Assembly: GCA_030159075.1 (NCBI GenBank)
Contig: BROG01000264.1
Span: forward strand, 186,001-250,000
Direction: 5' to 3'
DNA length: 64,000 bases
DNA from: Atrina japonica
Taxonomy: Eukaryota; Mollusca; Bivalvia; Pterioida; Pinnidae
Shown: positions 36,456-49,530 of the stretch, in pieces
Position numbering within the stretch: position 1 is the stretch's first letter
Layout: every line of letters begins with the position of its first letter
Position numbers and translations under genes: made by a program
The notes under the pieces: model-generated
Told to the model about the DNA's origin: nothing
What the model saw: only the letters and a program-made list of their open reading frames with translations
Database searches by the model: none

Positions 36456-36570
36456 ATGGCCAAATTGGCTGAAATATCTCCCCCACATGCTGGATTTCAT
36501 TCTGACGGATCAAACAGCCCGACCCCCGCGTCTCTCACAGAAATGATTAGTCGGAACAAATTCTTAGAAG
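36456..36570 (+). CDS. First coding exon of an unidentified protein (partial)
   Basis: ATG at 36456 lies in a strong context (CAACAATGG), with an in-frame TAG at 36396-36398 and no other in-frame ATG between. The exon encodes 38 residues plus the first base of codon 39 and ends at AAG/GTAAGTTG, a consensus splice donor (36570/36571), giving a phase 1 junction. The peptide (MAKLAEISPPHAGFHSDGSN, then SPTPASLTEMISRNKFLE) is rich in Ser/Pro/Thr, has no signal peptide or membrane segment, and resembles the disordered N-terminus of a nuclear or regulatory protein. I cannot assign a family. GC content is higher than the flanks and no repeat overlaps it. No second exon was identified downstream. The exon is predicted from context only, without transcript evidence. 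Confidence 0.6.
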
Positions 36571-37487
36571 GTAAGTTGTTTTGATGATTTATTGTATCGA
36601 GTCTAATATGGTATCAAACGGATAAGTGAATTTTCACAAATTATTTGCAGGGCAATTAATCGTCTACGTAAATATTTCATTATCACTCAATTTCATTGAC
36701 TGCTGCTGAAAGAAATTAAGTTCTCTATCAGGGACAAATCAAATTAATTTTTGGCCTTATAATATCAATTGATATTACATTGGAAGCCAATGGTATAGGG
36801 ATATTTGATATTGCAGTTTGTTTTGCCTCTAATTAAGTTGATAATACCGTTGACAAATACAATATTGGAATTAAAAGTTCATGAGGCGAGATAGTCTATT
36901 TCTTAATTAACTTTCGACTCCTCGCTTTATTTCTATTGGGGGTTCTAACCTGATATCTTCGTCGAGTATATCGACCACAGTTTACACTACGGGTTCCTAT
37001 GCTTACGATTGATCAAGGGGTTGAATTTGGATTAATGTAATTTCAACACCTGGACCCTGATAGATTTTTAAAGATGACATAAGGAATCTTTTCAACATGA
37101 CTTCGTTTCACATCATGTAATATGTCTTGTGAATGGAATGTTGCAGTTGTATAGTAAACACATTTGTAAGTTGTGAAACAAATTCACCCTTGGATTATAA
37201 TTCAATGGACTTGGAGCGCATCTGGATGATTTCATTGTTTTGTAATTTTCAGTAATTCTATTTCATATTTCACGAGACCACAGATTTACATATTGAGATT
37301 TTGTGATTTTTCTGTGTTGCACGGTTTACGAAACTTTGATTCAGCTGTGAGGGATATTTGACTAATTGTTGACTTCAGGTTTGAATAGATATTATTTGAG
37401 CCATTTGTAGATTAGATAAATGAAGAAAGAGAAACTTACAACACTTTTTGACACCAAATAATTAAATAAATACTTGAATGAAATCAA
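36571..37487. other. Start of the putative first intron
   Basis: Begins GTAAGTTG and continues as AT-rich sequence without repeats for about 0.9 kb. If the first exon is real, the intron probably extends through the remaining 27 kb, because no acceptor followed by a convincing coding exon is seen. Confidence 0.45.
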
Positions 37488-37506
37488 TAACAACAACAAC
37501 AACACC

Positions 37507-37544
<38 letters not shown>

Positions 37545-37625
37545 TATTGATAATTTTGACAATGATGTTGACAAAATGACAACAACAATAAAAAAAAACC
37601 AATAATAATAATAATAATAGTAATA
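37488..37625. repeat. (AAC)n/(AAT)n microsatellites
   Basis: AAC units grade into AAT units (37488-37545), followed by a second AAT block (37600-37625). Confidence 0.95.
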
Positions 37626-38267
37626 ATCCATGTATTATGACCAAATCTTGGAAGACAATAACCAAACATAAGGAATGAAAAATGAAATCGAAAACAATGT
37701 ATATTCCGGAAAATAGTATATATGTAAGACTGTTTATGTAATTGTAATTATAATCTTTATAATTCTCTAGAAGACATATACATGTATCTCAAATTCGACA
37801 AAAATACTGTCACCGGTCGCTAAACGTTAGATGCTGTTAATTGGGAATAATCTGAAACAAAACTGCAAACGGAAACAGCTGTTTACAATGTCCATCAACA
37901 CCATTTATTTCCATTCTCATACATGACTATTTTACCATGTTATCGAGTTGATGTGTGTGGCTGATATAAACTACTTTTTACGTAATATTCATCAAAATGA
38001 TAATTCGGAAAATTATGTGAAACTAGATAGGTAGGTGAGAAGATACGAGATACCTTTGGAAATCGACAATTAAAGTAACTGCCATTACCAACAATGAAAA
38101 TATGTCAATGTTACATTCACAATTGTCGTTATTCCGTCCATCGTAATAATTATAAATATAATTAATTTTAATCATTAATATCTCAAAGATGATTACATTT
38201 AATTAAAAAAGCATTTTAACGGATTAATGTATAATTAATATATCAGCAAATTACTATATGTATGTAT
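37626..38267. other. No feature recognised
   Basis: AT-rich intronic-type sequence. Confidence 0.4.
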
Positions 38268-38452
38268 GGATGGATGGATGGATGGATGGATGTATGTATG
38301 TGAGTATGCATAGGAGTATATTTCTATCTTTTTTCTTTCTATCTATCAAGCTTTATTTTATCTATCTGTATTTGTCTATCTATCTATATTTTCTCACCTT
38401 TTCATTTATCTATCTATCTATCTATCTATCTACTAGTATCTTTCTCTCTATC
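38268..38452. repeat. (GGAT)n and (CTAT)n tetranucleotide repeats
   Basis: A pure GGAT/GTAT block is followed by several CTAT/TCTA blocks with interruptions. Confidence 0.93.
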
Positions 38453-39033
38453 TAACTTTTAATCACAATTACTCTTTTTCAAACTTGTATCATATGTTCA
38501 GTAATGTATCTGTTAAAATAATATTTTCTGATAATAAATAATAAAAGAGGTTTAAGGATTTGTCTCCTAAAATACACAATTATGCTATATTTGACAGTAA
38601 ATTTTGTTTATGAATGGAATAAAAAAAAAACCATAGCTTTATTGCCTTTAAAGTCAAATATTTCGTTTAATGCAGAGGAAAATAAAAAGGGGAAAGAGAG
38701 ATAATTTCATGAATAGCAGAGAGGTATTTCTCGTCATACATACGAACATTTTCTTGTCAACTCCGGTACTCTTATTTTAATGAAATCGCTCTATGGAACT
38801 TTGTTCAAATGCATATATGCTCTATATCAGTGCAACATTTGAAATTCATTATAAAAAGCTTTAAAATTACATTCTAACCGAATCATAAGATGTTTTGTTT
38901 CCTGTAACACTTTTCTGTTGAATGTAACAAATCAAAACTGCAGTTATAACAGAATATAAAAACTGATATTTACTATAGCACTATAATCATGCAGTATGGT
39001 TTGATAGATATAAATTCATATATAGATATACCG

Positions 39034-39151
<118 letters not shown>

Positions 39152-39592
39152 GTGACACGTTTGTCAGATATCAAATTATCAAATTTAAATACATAATACA
39201 TGATGATGATCATGATGGAGATGATGATGATGATGATAAACATATTTTTCTTCATTTTGAAGATACAAATAAATTAAAAGAAGCGTAAAGTGTATAAAAA
39301 TAATAGATAAATTTTATTTTATTTTTTATTTTTTCAACAACACATTAATAGATATATTATGAACCTAAGTTTTTTTTTATCTTTTCTATAAACTTCCATT
39401 TCAGTATCCTGAAGAGAACGTTTAAAAATAGTTTAATGTTGTGAATTACGATTAAAAAACAAAAACTACCAGATGCTTCAAATTTTTTTTCTGAACTAAT
39501 TCATCAAACTTAGATATTAATTTTTTTTATTCCAGAGGTTTGACCTACAATGTCAAATTTCCATGCCGAGAGTGCCAGTTGTATCATTTTAC

Positions 39593-39630
39593 TTATCTAC
39601 CTACCTATCTATCTATCTATCTATCTATCC
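39593..39630. repeat. (CTAT)n microsatellite
   Basis: Short CTAT run, with CTAC variants at the left. Confidence 0.93.
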
Positions 39631-41004
39631 AATCATTATTATCAAAACTATCATATCTTCGGTAATGTATCAGTGAAAATATTTCATTCTGAATTATATA
39701 TTTATGTATACTTAAAATTGTAGGTATGGATAAGATAAAATTTAACCAAAGTTTTCTCCTGAAATAAATAATAACGTCTTCTTTGACAACTAATGCTATC
39801 CGTGTATTGATTACAAAGCACGACGAGTTTCAACTTTAAAAGCCTAACATCTCATTACATGCATAAAATTTATTGAATAATGGAACAAAAGGAAAGTGAA
39901 AGAGAGAGAGAGAAGGAGAGATAAATTTCATAAATATAAGAGGGTTCCACGTCTTACATACAGGTATTTTAATAACTTACGCTTGCAACACCATGATAAG
40001 AAAGTTAACAGAATATTGTAAATAAGACATTTTAGTGTTAGCCTCTTCGGTAACCTTTTTCTAATAAACATATTTATTCATTTGTTTTACGTCATCAGAA
40101 TTTCTCTGATAATAAATGGAAAATTAAATATGACAAAATAATAATTGGGTGTGTGTGTATGAGAAAATTACCTATCTAAAATCATTTGACTAAGGTATAT
40201 TTGTATGCTGTACATTTCTTGCAATCAAAGTCGGCCTTTCTGTATAAAACAAATACAAATGTTTCTCGACACAAATTTAATGCTTGCAGAGTTGAAGAAA
40301 TTTTTACAAGTGTTACCAACTTATTTTATAGTTGCTCTATACTTGAACAGTTTTCGTACATTTCGGGTTACAGGCTTCAATTACATGGGCATACAATAAT
40401 TAAAATGATGTTTAGACTTTGTAAATAAGAACAACTTTGCAATAATATGCCAGTGATTACCGACACGTATCTCATATCTGTGTTTTAGTTTTTCTGGTAA
40501 GAATCACGCAAAAAGCACTGGACCTTTTAAAAACTACAAACACTGTTGATAATCATATAACAATTGAAAAACATATTGATACAGACATGGAAAATGGTTG
40601 CGTCTTCCGAATAGGAAATATTAAGTTGAAATTTGTTTTTTGAATGATTACACACTAATAGTTTTCCATTTACAGAATCATTGTGCGTGATGTATATTTA
40701 CACAGGAAACGGGAAATGACTAAAGAAACGACAGAAGCATCCCGGAAATTAATCGTTTGTACCTTTAATTGATTTCAGCTCAGGACGTTTTCCAAACCAC
40801 CTAGTATTTAATCTTCTTACACTAAAGCTCTGATTATATATTTGCCGTTAATGACATTTAGTAGAACCGCGACTTCAAACGATCTTGTATGACAGAATCG
40901 AATCAAAATAAGGAAAGTGTTTTAATGAAAATATTTTAGAAATCAGAATAAAAGAAAGTCATTCAAATTTACAATTCATTTGCAAATTGGATAACATATA
41001 CAAG

Positions 41005-41006
<2 letters not shown>
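39631..41006. other. No gene recognised
   Basis: AT-rich. The 80- and 64-codon frames at 40186-40428 are in different frames over the same DNA and show no motifs. A short GA block occurs near 39900. Confidence 0.4.

Positions 41007-41048
<42 letters not shown>
41007..41048. repeat. (GA)n microsatellite
   Basis: About 40 bp of GA repeats. Confidence 0.97.
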
Positions 41049-41049
<1 letters not shown>

Positions 41050-41149
41050 ATCTCTCGCTACTGAAATCGTCAGATAACGGTTAAAATTTCCCAGTAATCT
41101 ATTTCTCGTTTGTCACGAAAGCTAGTTTAAAAGCTTTGGTCAGCGGACT

Positions 41150-41340
41150 GTAACATTATAACGGTTTCTATGCACGTGCTTGCTAGGTAACGGCGCGTGC
41201 AACCTTTGTACCTGCGCGCACCTGCCCATAAAATTTGACAAGGTGACAATAAAAAATGACACAATTTGTCCATAACGTGGCCTTTGTGTGGATTTAACAA
41301 ATTACCAATAAAAACACACGCGCCGGGGTTACAGAGATTG
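41150..41340. promoter_or_regulatory. GC-rich, E-box-dense island; candidate intronic enhancer
   Basis: In under 200 bp there are GCACGTGC (E-box), GCGCGTGCAACC, CCTTTGT (TCF-type), two CACCTG-type E-boxes (TACCTGCGCGCACCTGCCC) and a TGACAAGG...ATTTGTC partial inverted repeat. The segment contrasts with AT-rich flanks and overlaps no repeat family. No coding frame is evident. Enhancer function is inferred from motif density only. Confidence 0.3.
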
Positions 41341-43027
41341 AAGAAAGATGAATAAAATGTACAGTTTTTTAAGTATCTTTATGTATTGAAAACATTTTGA
41401 ACCTTGATAAGAGGTAACTAGTACAATTGTGTCTTATACATGGGAGAGATCTTTGTACACGGGGTTATATTCGGACTACAGTAATTTATGTACTTTGACT
41501 TGACTCCTTATAAAATATGTAACAGTTCGAGAAATATAACACCTGAACTTCTCAAATCATCAGGCTGCCCTTACCGATCTTGATTAATATCTTATTCTTC
41601 ACCTGCGCCAGGTAGAAAGATGTTTGTTTCATCTGAAACAGAACCAGGAAAATCTTCAAAGGAACTTTGGAATTACATTATAATAATTTGAAAGACATAT
41701 AGTGTGGCGTTTGTATATGTAGACCTTTGATGGAAAGAATTTCAATTTTGTCAGAATGATTATTTTGTTAAAAAGGTTTGATATATAAATTGTTCGATTG
41801 ATTTAATTTCGTAATTTTTAATTTTGTAATAGAACAATTTAAATAGTTTATTGCATATAACGAGTCCTGGTAAATATTAGCGAAAAAAACAATGGGATAA
41901 TCTTTGTACGACATTAATTCTGAAAATATAGCATTTTCAATAAATAGAAATCATCATGAATGTGATCCCACGTGTTGATTGCTGCTACTTTTATAAGTTT
42001 TTTTAAAGGAAATTTGAACATCTGTGTTGATTTTCAAAAATGAAATATGAAAATGAGGATTGTGGAGAGCAACTTTTTTTTATGGCGCGAAAAATCATAA
42101 AAATTAGAAATATTACAACAGACTGAATTCCTTGTTTTCTCGCAATTCACTGGGTATGTTGTAAGTGCCCATTTCTCAGTCACTGGCTCATATCACTTCC
42201 GCATAGGATTATATAGAGAACACACTATAGGATCCGTTATACACTTTAGAACTATTTTGAAATGCATTTTTTACGCAGTGCAATGAATGATATTTTTTGT
42301 TTACTTAACAGAAATAATTCACGAAGAAAAAATTATATGATTTTATAAAATACCATGAGAGAACAATTAATGGAAGGTTATGTATGCAGGTGTACTATAT
42401 ATATTGAATTGTTGAGCATAGGTATTACAGTTAGTATAAATACATGTATACAGTTTTATTTTTTTGTCCTTATTCATGACACATGTACACGCAATGTACG
42501 AAAACGTTGTTCTGTATTTTCTATTTTCTGTTTTATGTCATAAAGGAAGTATAGGTTTAATTTATTTCTTTCGTTTTGGTTGCATGTATTCTCTCAATTT
42601 CAAATACAAATATTTTAAACAAATTCATATTGAGGAAATGTAACCGGTGTATAGACATGTGAAACATTATCATATGCTGGAATAGAATTGATGTTTTTTT
42701 CAATCAATTTATTAAAATAAACAAACGTCATATTTCAACAGGTTTAATACAAATTTGAAGATACAAATTTGGTTGTGCTTTATGTATTTTGATCGCCGTC
42801 TATTCGTTTGTTATGTGATAAATATGAACTATAAAAAATTAAAAATGATAAATATATTCCAGATAATTACAGATAGCAGAATTTTAGATAAGAATAATCC
42901 AAATTCCAATGTATATATTAGGTGTATAATAGGAGGCGGAAGATCCATCACATGCGCCTTGGATTTTTAAACATTATTTATGTTTGTTGTGTTCGTATGA
43001 TTCCAAACATGTTTATAACTTTATATT
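41341..43027. other. No gene recognised
   Basis: About 1.7 kb of AT-rich sequence. Frames of 62-71 codons show no domain. Confidence 0.4.
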
Positions 43028-43029
43028 GA

Positions 43030-43126
<97 letters not shown>
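43028..43126. repeat. (AT)n microsatellite
   Basis: About 100 bp of AT repeats. Confidence 0.98.
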
Positions 43127-43128
<2 letters not shown>

Positions 43129-43565
43129 GTAATCGCAATGATAGAAATTGCATTACGTCACGTAGAAATTTTAAATCTTACGTTAAATACTTGTGATGTT
43201 CACCTATTGATATTTACAGCCATAAAGTAATTTTTCAAGTAAAATATTTGACAATCCTTCATTCCTTTAAAGGTGCAATCATACATTAACGACAGGGAGT
43301 GGGATTATATAGACTACGTGATGTATAGAGGTATCAATGTATGTGACAAATAACACTATTTATAAAGATGCAAATGCACCTTTTCTCTAATGCAATAGAA
43401 ATCCGTATTCTCAAGTTTTTGAAAATTTGGCCCAGCATTTGGTAAGTGTGTCTAAATCTTTATTTTGATAATTATGGTGTTTTGGTTTTTCTTGATAATT
43501 TATAATTTATATTTTATATGCGTTGGTAAAATGATATGATTAAATTGGCGGGTAGTACTCATAAA

Positions 43566-43589
43566 TCTCTCTCTCTCTCTCTCTCTCTG
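43566..43589. repeat. (CT)n microsatellite
   Basis: Short CT run. Confidence 0.93.
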
Positions 43590-44617
43590 TATGGTTTATT
43601 AAATCTCATGATATTTTGTTTTTTACAGCTGAATTGACCGATGCAATCGATGACCACCGATGATCGATAAGAGATATGAACTAATACAAAGTATATTGAG
43701 GTAAATCTGTAATTGAGAATTCTAAATCGATGCAATAACTTTTCGGTTTTGCATCTATAAAAATTAATGTTAAGTTAAAAATCATGAACTGTGTCTATTA
43801 TTTCCCTCAGGATTTATTCATTTTAACTGAATGAAAGGGTAGAAATAAAAGTGACTTTATTTGCAGTTAATCCAATGATGCGTTTGTAAAATAAAACTAC
43901 CATAAAAGAATGCTTGTTATGATTTCAATTCAGAATTGAAGCACATCATTAAACTCTCAGATAACACACGCCCCTTAATATTTTCTTAGTTACATTCTCG
44001 TTGTTTCATTATCCAAAAACCTCTCCCTGACGTGATGTCCGTTAAACCGATTCAAATGACTCCGTGCAATTAATTGATATAATATATTGTCCTAATGTTT
44101 TCCGGATTTCAAATTAAGAACAAGAGGTTACAATTGTATTAATCTATTTAAAGGCAAGTGCGTAACACTGTTACTTTATTTGTTAATATATTTTTTTTGT
44201 TAACTTAAATAACAATTTTTACACAAAAATTGTGCTTCTGAAAATCAAATTACCGGCGCAGCGAGCAATTAGTTTTTAAATGGTAGAAAACAATGGATAT
44301 TTAACCATTGACAAATACGGCTCGTTATCAGCGTGTGCTTACCAAAGAAGATTCAACATTGTGGCGCGTGCACGTGGCGTTGCAATTGAAATTCTAAATG
44401 GATGTACTCGTAACATTTAAAACTCGTTAATATATATAGTTTATTTACACTATGGTTAATCATAATTTCTGTCTAACATCTTTTATTTTGAATTCTCAGG
44501 TTTCCTCACCAAATGTTATAATATGTATTGCATTTGAATTATTGTTCTTCTTCGTCATTTTCATCTCAAATGAAAAGAAAATTAAATGAAGTTTATAAAC
44601 ATAATATCAAAGTTATG
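43590..44617. other. No gene recognised
   Basis: AT-rich. 44340-44400 contains a GC-richer GGCGCGTGCACGTGGCG segment with an E-box. Confidence 0.35.
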
Positions 44618-44820
44618 ATGCTCAAGACGATGTTTTTTTGTCAATTAGGCTTCATCAGTTGAGCTCAAATTTAAATCTTATGTATATATTCGAAAGAGAA
44701 AGTGGTATCATACAGGGTCAAAGCAAAATTTGTCTAAAAGTAACCACTGATTTCTATCTCAGCTTTTGAAGAATTTAGAATTTAAATGGTGTTATCAGTG
44801 CGAAATATTACTTTGGTTTC
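44618..44820 (+). mobile_element. Dispersed repeat family C copy
   Basis: Starts ATGCTCAAGACGATG, then GCTTCATCAGTTGAGCTC, GTGGTATCATACAGGGTCAA and AATGGTGTTATCAGTGCGAA. It is one of the longest family C copies here and lies just upstream of the reverse-transcriptase remnant, but the two are not obviously one element. Confidence 0.78.
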
Positions 44821-44956
44821 AGATTATGAATATAATTCATTAATGGGGTTGAAGTGCGGTGGATGAGTGTGGAGGTATGACATAATAAATTGTCTAAAAC
44901 ACTAAACTTCATTTCAACGACTCCAGGTATTCTAACATGAATTATTAAATTACACG

Positions 44957-45320
44957 TTAACAGAATCAAGCACACACGCTTCATATTTAGACATTTTACT
45001 TACTATAGACACAGACGGGAAATTGGCAACTAAGCTATACGACAAACGCGACGATTTCGGCTTTACCATGGTAAATTTTCCACATTTAAGGAGTAATATC
45101 CCAGTCACCCGCATATATGGAGTTTATATTTCACACATGATCCGATATGCTAGAGCGTGTTCAACATATGAACATTTCATATACAGATGTAAACTACTCA
45201 CTGACAAATTATTGACACAGGGATAACCGCGTTTGAAGTAAACGTTCCGCAAATTTTACAGTCGGTATAATAGTCTTGTTTGCGATTACTCTGTTTCACT
45301 AAGTGAAATGTTGAGTTGCC
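44957..45320 (+). pseudogene. Reverse-transcriptase retroelement, C-terminal coding remnant
   Basis: One continuous frame reads LTESSTHASYLDILLTID, TDGKLATKLYDKRDDFGF, VNFPHLRSNIP, YGVYISHMIRYARACSTYEH, KLLTDKLLTQG, then after two in-frame TAA codons (45224-45226 and 45239-45241) continues TFRKFYSRYNSLVCDYSVSL. I recognise the KLYDKRDDF...GVYISxxIRYARAC pattern as the conserved C-terminal part of reverse-transcriptase proteins widespread in mollusc and other invertebrate genomes. The catalytic core and 5' part are missing, so it is a dead 5'-truncated copy. Relatives lie at 17.7, 22.9 and 53.9 kb. Confidence 0.85.
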
Positions 45321-45575
45321 TTTTCGTTGGCGGTTGTTGAGACGTCTGTACCAATTGTGACGATGATTCATTCCTCACGTATTTCATTTGAATTTGACTG
45401 TGGACTCACGGCGGGTGTGACCGGTCCACAGGGGATGCTTACTACTCCATGGCACCTGGTCCCACCTCTTGGTTTCCAGAGGTCTGTGTTTGTCCATTTT
45501 ACCAGATATGTATCTATATCCTTACACATCTTAAAGATTTATACTTTGGTATCTGAGATTTTTTATATTGTTTAA
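45321..45575 (+). mobile_element. 3' tail of the same retroelement
   Basis: TGTGGACTCACGGCGGGTGT, AGGGGATGCTTACTACTCC, CACCTGGTCCCACCTCTTGG, TTTGTCCATTTTACCAGAT and ATACTTTGGTATCTGAGA recur in the same order at 22975-23170 and in part at 19468 (-), 30475, 54110, 62455 and 63385 (-). An 82-codon open frame here is probably incidental. Confidence 0.75.
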
Positions 45576-45620
45576 CTAGTGGTTTACGCTAAACTCAAAA
45601 CCATTTTCAGTTAGATTGTT

Positions 45621-45885
45621 GGCGGGTAGTTTTTATTGGCGGAGGAGAAAACCTGATTACAATGTACCCGGATATAGATCACTAGTAAACATATAATTGT
45701 TCAACCAAATAAAAGATGTTAATAATGTATTGTGTTCAAATCATATATAATGTACGCGGGAGGAGACAACCAGCTTTCCACAAGTAAAATGGCAAACTTT
45801 CTCACACAATCAGCAAAAGTTCCAGTGGAGCTCGAACCCGCACTGATACATTATGCTTTCATTAACCACTCGTCCACGTATACCC
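45621..45885 (-). mobile_element. SINE family 2 with internal insertion
   Basis: Minus-strand SINE: GGCGGAGGAGAAAACCTGAT and ACAATGTACCCGG at the 3' side. The body resumes at AATGTACGCGGGAGGAG, and the head CTCGAACCCGCACTGA with ATTAACCACTCGTCCACG lies at the 5' side. About 80 bp of unrelated AT-rich sequence interrupts the body. Confidence 0.72.
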
Positions 45886-46454
45886 TGCTTTGTTAAACTG
45901 ACACAATTAGAAATAAGTGCAAGGAAGCTTATGAGATTTTTTTCTCCTGATATATTTCGTTAGAATTTTCTGATGCAGAAATGTGTGATATTTGCAGAAA
46001 TGTGTGGCATTTTATATAAAATCATTAACATACTGTTGGTATAAGTGAATACGTTGTATAGAAGCGTACGTAAATACTACAACAGCTAAAATATAGACAA
46101 TCCTTTAAATCAGTTCTAGTTTCCTCAATTAAATATTAATACTCAATTTCTTTTCGAAGAGGAAAATATGTACCTTCTTCAGTGGGAAATGACTCCTATG
46201 TGAAAAATTGACCTAAATTATTAATGAGATATTGATATAAGGTATATTTCGAGAATATAGTTTTTGATTTCTTTGAAGTGTAAAATAGTCGTTTCAATTG
46301 TAGGTTTGCTTTGTTCCTTTTAAAAGTAGAACAATAATATATTTAATTAATATTTTCAAGTGTACTTTAATTTGTCTTGCATAATAGTTGGTTAACATAT
46401 ACGTTGCATATATGCGAGTGTAATTACAGTTATTTGAATCATTTGTCTTCAATC

Positions 46455-46458
<4 letters not shown>
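45886..46458. other. No feature recognised
   Basis: AT-rich intronic-type sequence. Confidence 0.4.

Positions 46459-46529
<71 letters not shown>
46459..46529. repeat. (GA)n microsatellite
   Basis: About 70 bp of GA repeats. Confidence 0.98.
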
Positions 46530-47241
<712 letters not shown>

Positions 47242-47554
47242 GCCTGTACGGCCATCACGATAGAATAAAAAAAGGTCATACTTGTCTGTCGATCTCTGAC
47301 AGTTTGCGTAAATAGTAATTTTGGTCTATGTTACGCGCTATGCGCATGCGTTTAATACGAATACAAGCCATACATGTAACGTTCACGAAGCGCCAAATAG
47401 TGACTGAAAAAAGTAAATTGTAAGAGTAGTTAAATCAATAAAAAATAATTGCTCCACATGAGAATGCAAGTGTCAATATAAATGTCAAGGTTAAAAGATA
47501 AATAAATGAGTTGATATAATCCGTCTAAGAGGTTCTTACTGTCAATATGAATAA

Positions 47555-47612
47555 ACTTAGCTTTCGAGAGGTCTAGAATTTAGATGGTGCTATCTGAGCG
47601 AAATATTATTGC
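47555..47612 (+). mobile_element. Family C terminal fragment
   Basis: GCTTTCGAGAGGTCTAGAAT and ATGGTGCTATCTGAGCGAAA match the right end of family C. It is followed immediately by a perfect hairpin CGTGGACC/GGTCCACG (47612-47631). Confidence 0.65.
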
Positions 47613-47631
47613 GTGGACCCTGAGGTCCACG

Positions 47632-49009
47632 TAGAAAATGTATAACCAAGTTGAAACCCTGTGCTATGGGGAAAAGCTTGCGCATGCACGGGAGATACTA
47701 AAGACCGGATTTTGTCCTGACATTGTCGGGATATTTTATGACGGGGTTTTATGTGCATTTAACAGAGTACTACATCTGAGTAGTATAATAAAGTAGTATA
47801 CATATACATAGTACAAATAGAATAATAAAGTTGTGATTTTATTAAATTTCAGGATACATATGACCACACATGTGTATACAATTTCTGTTTCTAAGTATCT
47901 TGATAGGTTCTTTTAAATCTTCTATGGTGTTCCTGGTTAACTCGTACACAAGGCAAATCGCACTTCGGAAATTATATGCAAATAGGCAAACCGCTGGGGA
48001 ATTTATTTCTTATTTTCTGTTATAAAAAAAATCGGTATCTTTTATATATAAAATAGGGAATAAATTATGTGCACTCGATCGGCCGACTCGTTTTTACTGA
48101 ATGTTCTCTCTGGGCCAGTCAGTCGAACTTCTGATTCTAAAATCGACGCTCAATATGCGCAAGAAAACACAAAATGCATTATAAAATCTGAAAATTTCGG
48201 GATAGGCCTTAAAATCCTCACAAACCTCCCCATCTGCACATTACGCCGTCGGATCATACAAAATTATACATATTTCAAAGTTTCCTGTATCCGCCCTTTT
48301 TGCTGATTCATTCAGTAAATCCGCTATAGAATCTATAGGGACAGAACTTGATTGAGTACACGCTAGATGTCCAGTTGATCAGTTCGAAATCAAACGCCAG
48401 AGTTAAACAATTTTCAACTGGGTTAGTAGATTGCATTCACAGAACGTGTCAATAAAGATGCCGAATGAATAGTTGCCTCAGAATGTACACTCTTGCAGGT
48501 TTTACGTGAGCACGTAAAAAATATTTTCCGCCCTACATAAATTAAATATTTGTCACCTAACATAAACAATAACTATACATAAAATAGTTTTCAGCTTGTA
48601 TGAAAAAATAATAGTTCTAAACAGATTGTGTTCCCTGTTGAATTTGAATTTTAAGGTTCAGATCATATACAAAGATTTTGAGGTTAACGGTCAAAACTAA
48701 AATATATTTCATATCCATTACATATCATTACAGCTTTTACAATAAGACTTGTAATGATTTTTGTGCATGTGTCAAGATTAAATAAATGTCTTAAAACACA
48801 TCTTTATCTCAAACTAGAATCTATTAAGTTTCTGTTGGAAACACATGCCTATGGTCCACGTATTGCAGTCCTTTTTGAAGGACAGTAACTTGTATAAAAT
48901 AATAGGCTGGTACCGAAATACCAGGTACTGGGTTTATGTATACCCTCGGGAACTAAGGCGGTCCACCAGCAGTGGCAACGACCTAGTGGTTATAAATATT
49001 ATTATTATA
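47632..49009. other. No gene recognised
   Basis: Contains GCGCATGC motifs (NRF1-like) near 47341 (just upstream) and 47681, and a moderately GC-rich segment at 48925-48990 (ACCCTCGGGAACTAAGGCGG, CCACCAGCAGTGGC) that looks like part of an old repeat. A 79-codon frame at 48067 has no recognisable domain. Confidence 0.35.
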
Positions 49010-49232
49010 TGATTGTTTCTGTCAGTAAGACTTCATCACTTGAGCTCGACTTTAATATAAATGTATAGATCTGAAGGAAGAAGTGGCATCATACAAGGTT
49101 AAATAATAAATGTATATTTATTGCCATATCCGTCAAAGACGAACCCAGGGTCAAAATGAAAAAATCTAAGCTTTTGAGAAGTTCAGAATTTAAATTGTGC
49201 TATATGAGCGAAATATTACTTTAGTATAAAAT
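49010..49232 (+). mobile_element. Dispersed repeat family C copy
   Basis: GTTTCTGTCAGTAAGACTTC, TCACTTGAGCTCGACTT, AGAAGTGGCATCATACAAGG and TGTGCTATATGAGCGAAATA. Its middle part is repeated at 49435-49530. Confidence 0.78.
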
Positions 49233-49283
49233 GATCGGCTGGCAAGAGAAAAGAGGCCAAAGTGATTCAGACGATTGATTCTG

Positions 49284-49438
49284 TGTTTGTTTATTGTTGT
49301 TTAACGTCCCACTCAAGAATCTTTCACTCATATGGAGACGTCACCAAATCCCAATGAAGGGCTTCGAATTTTGGCTTATGCTCGGCACTTACGGCCATTG
49401 AGCAGTGAGGGTACTTTAACGTGCCGACTTAAATATAA
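49284..49438 (-). mobile_element. SINE family 1, 5'-truncated
   Basis: TTGTTGTTTAACGTCCCACT, ATATGGAGACGTCACCAAAT and TGCTCGGCACTTACGGCC are typical family 1 sequence. The tRNA-like head is absent: the element breaks at CGAC (49435-49438), where it joins family C sequence. Confidence 0.85.
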
Positions 49439-49530
49439 ATGTATGTATCCGAAGGAAGAAGTGGTATCATACAAGGCCAAATAATAAATCTAAATTTATT
49501 GCCAAATCCACTTTTATGGTACACAGGCAG
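49435..49530 (+). mobile_element. Partial second copy of family C
   Basis: CGACTTAAATATAAATGTAT, then AGAAGTGGTATCATACAAGG and AAATTTATTGCCAAATCCAC, repeating 49047-49132 with about 388 bp offset. Confidence 0.75.
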
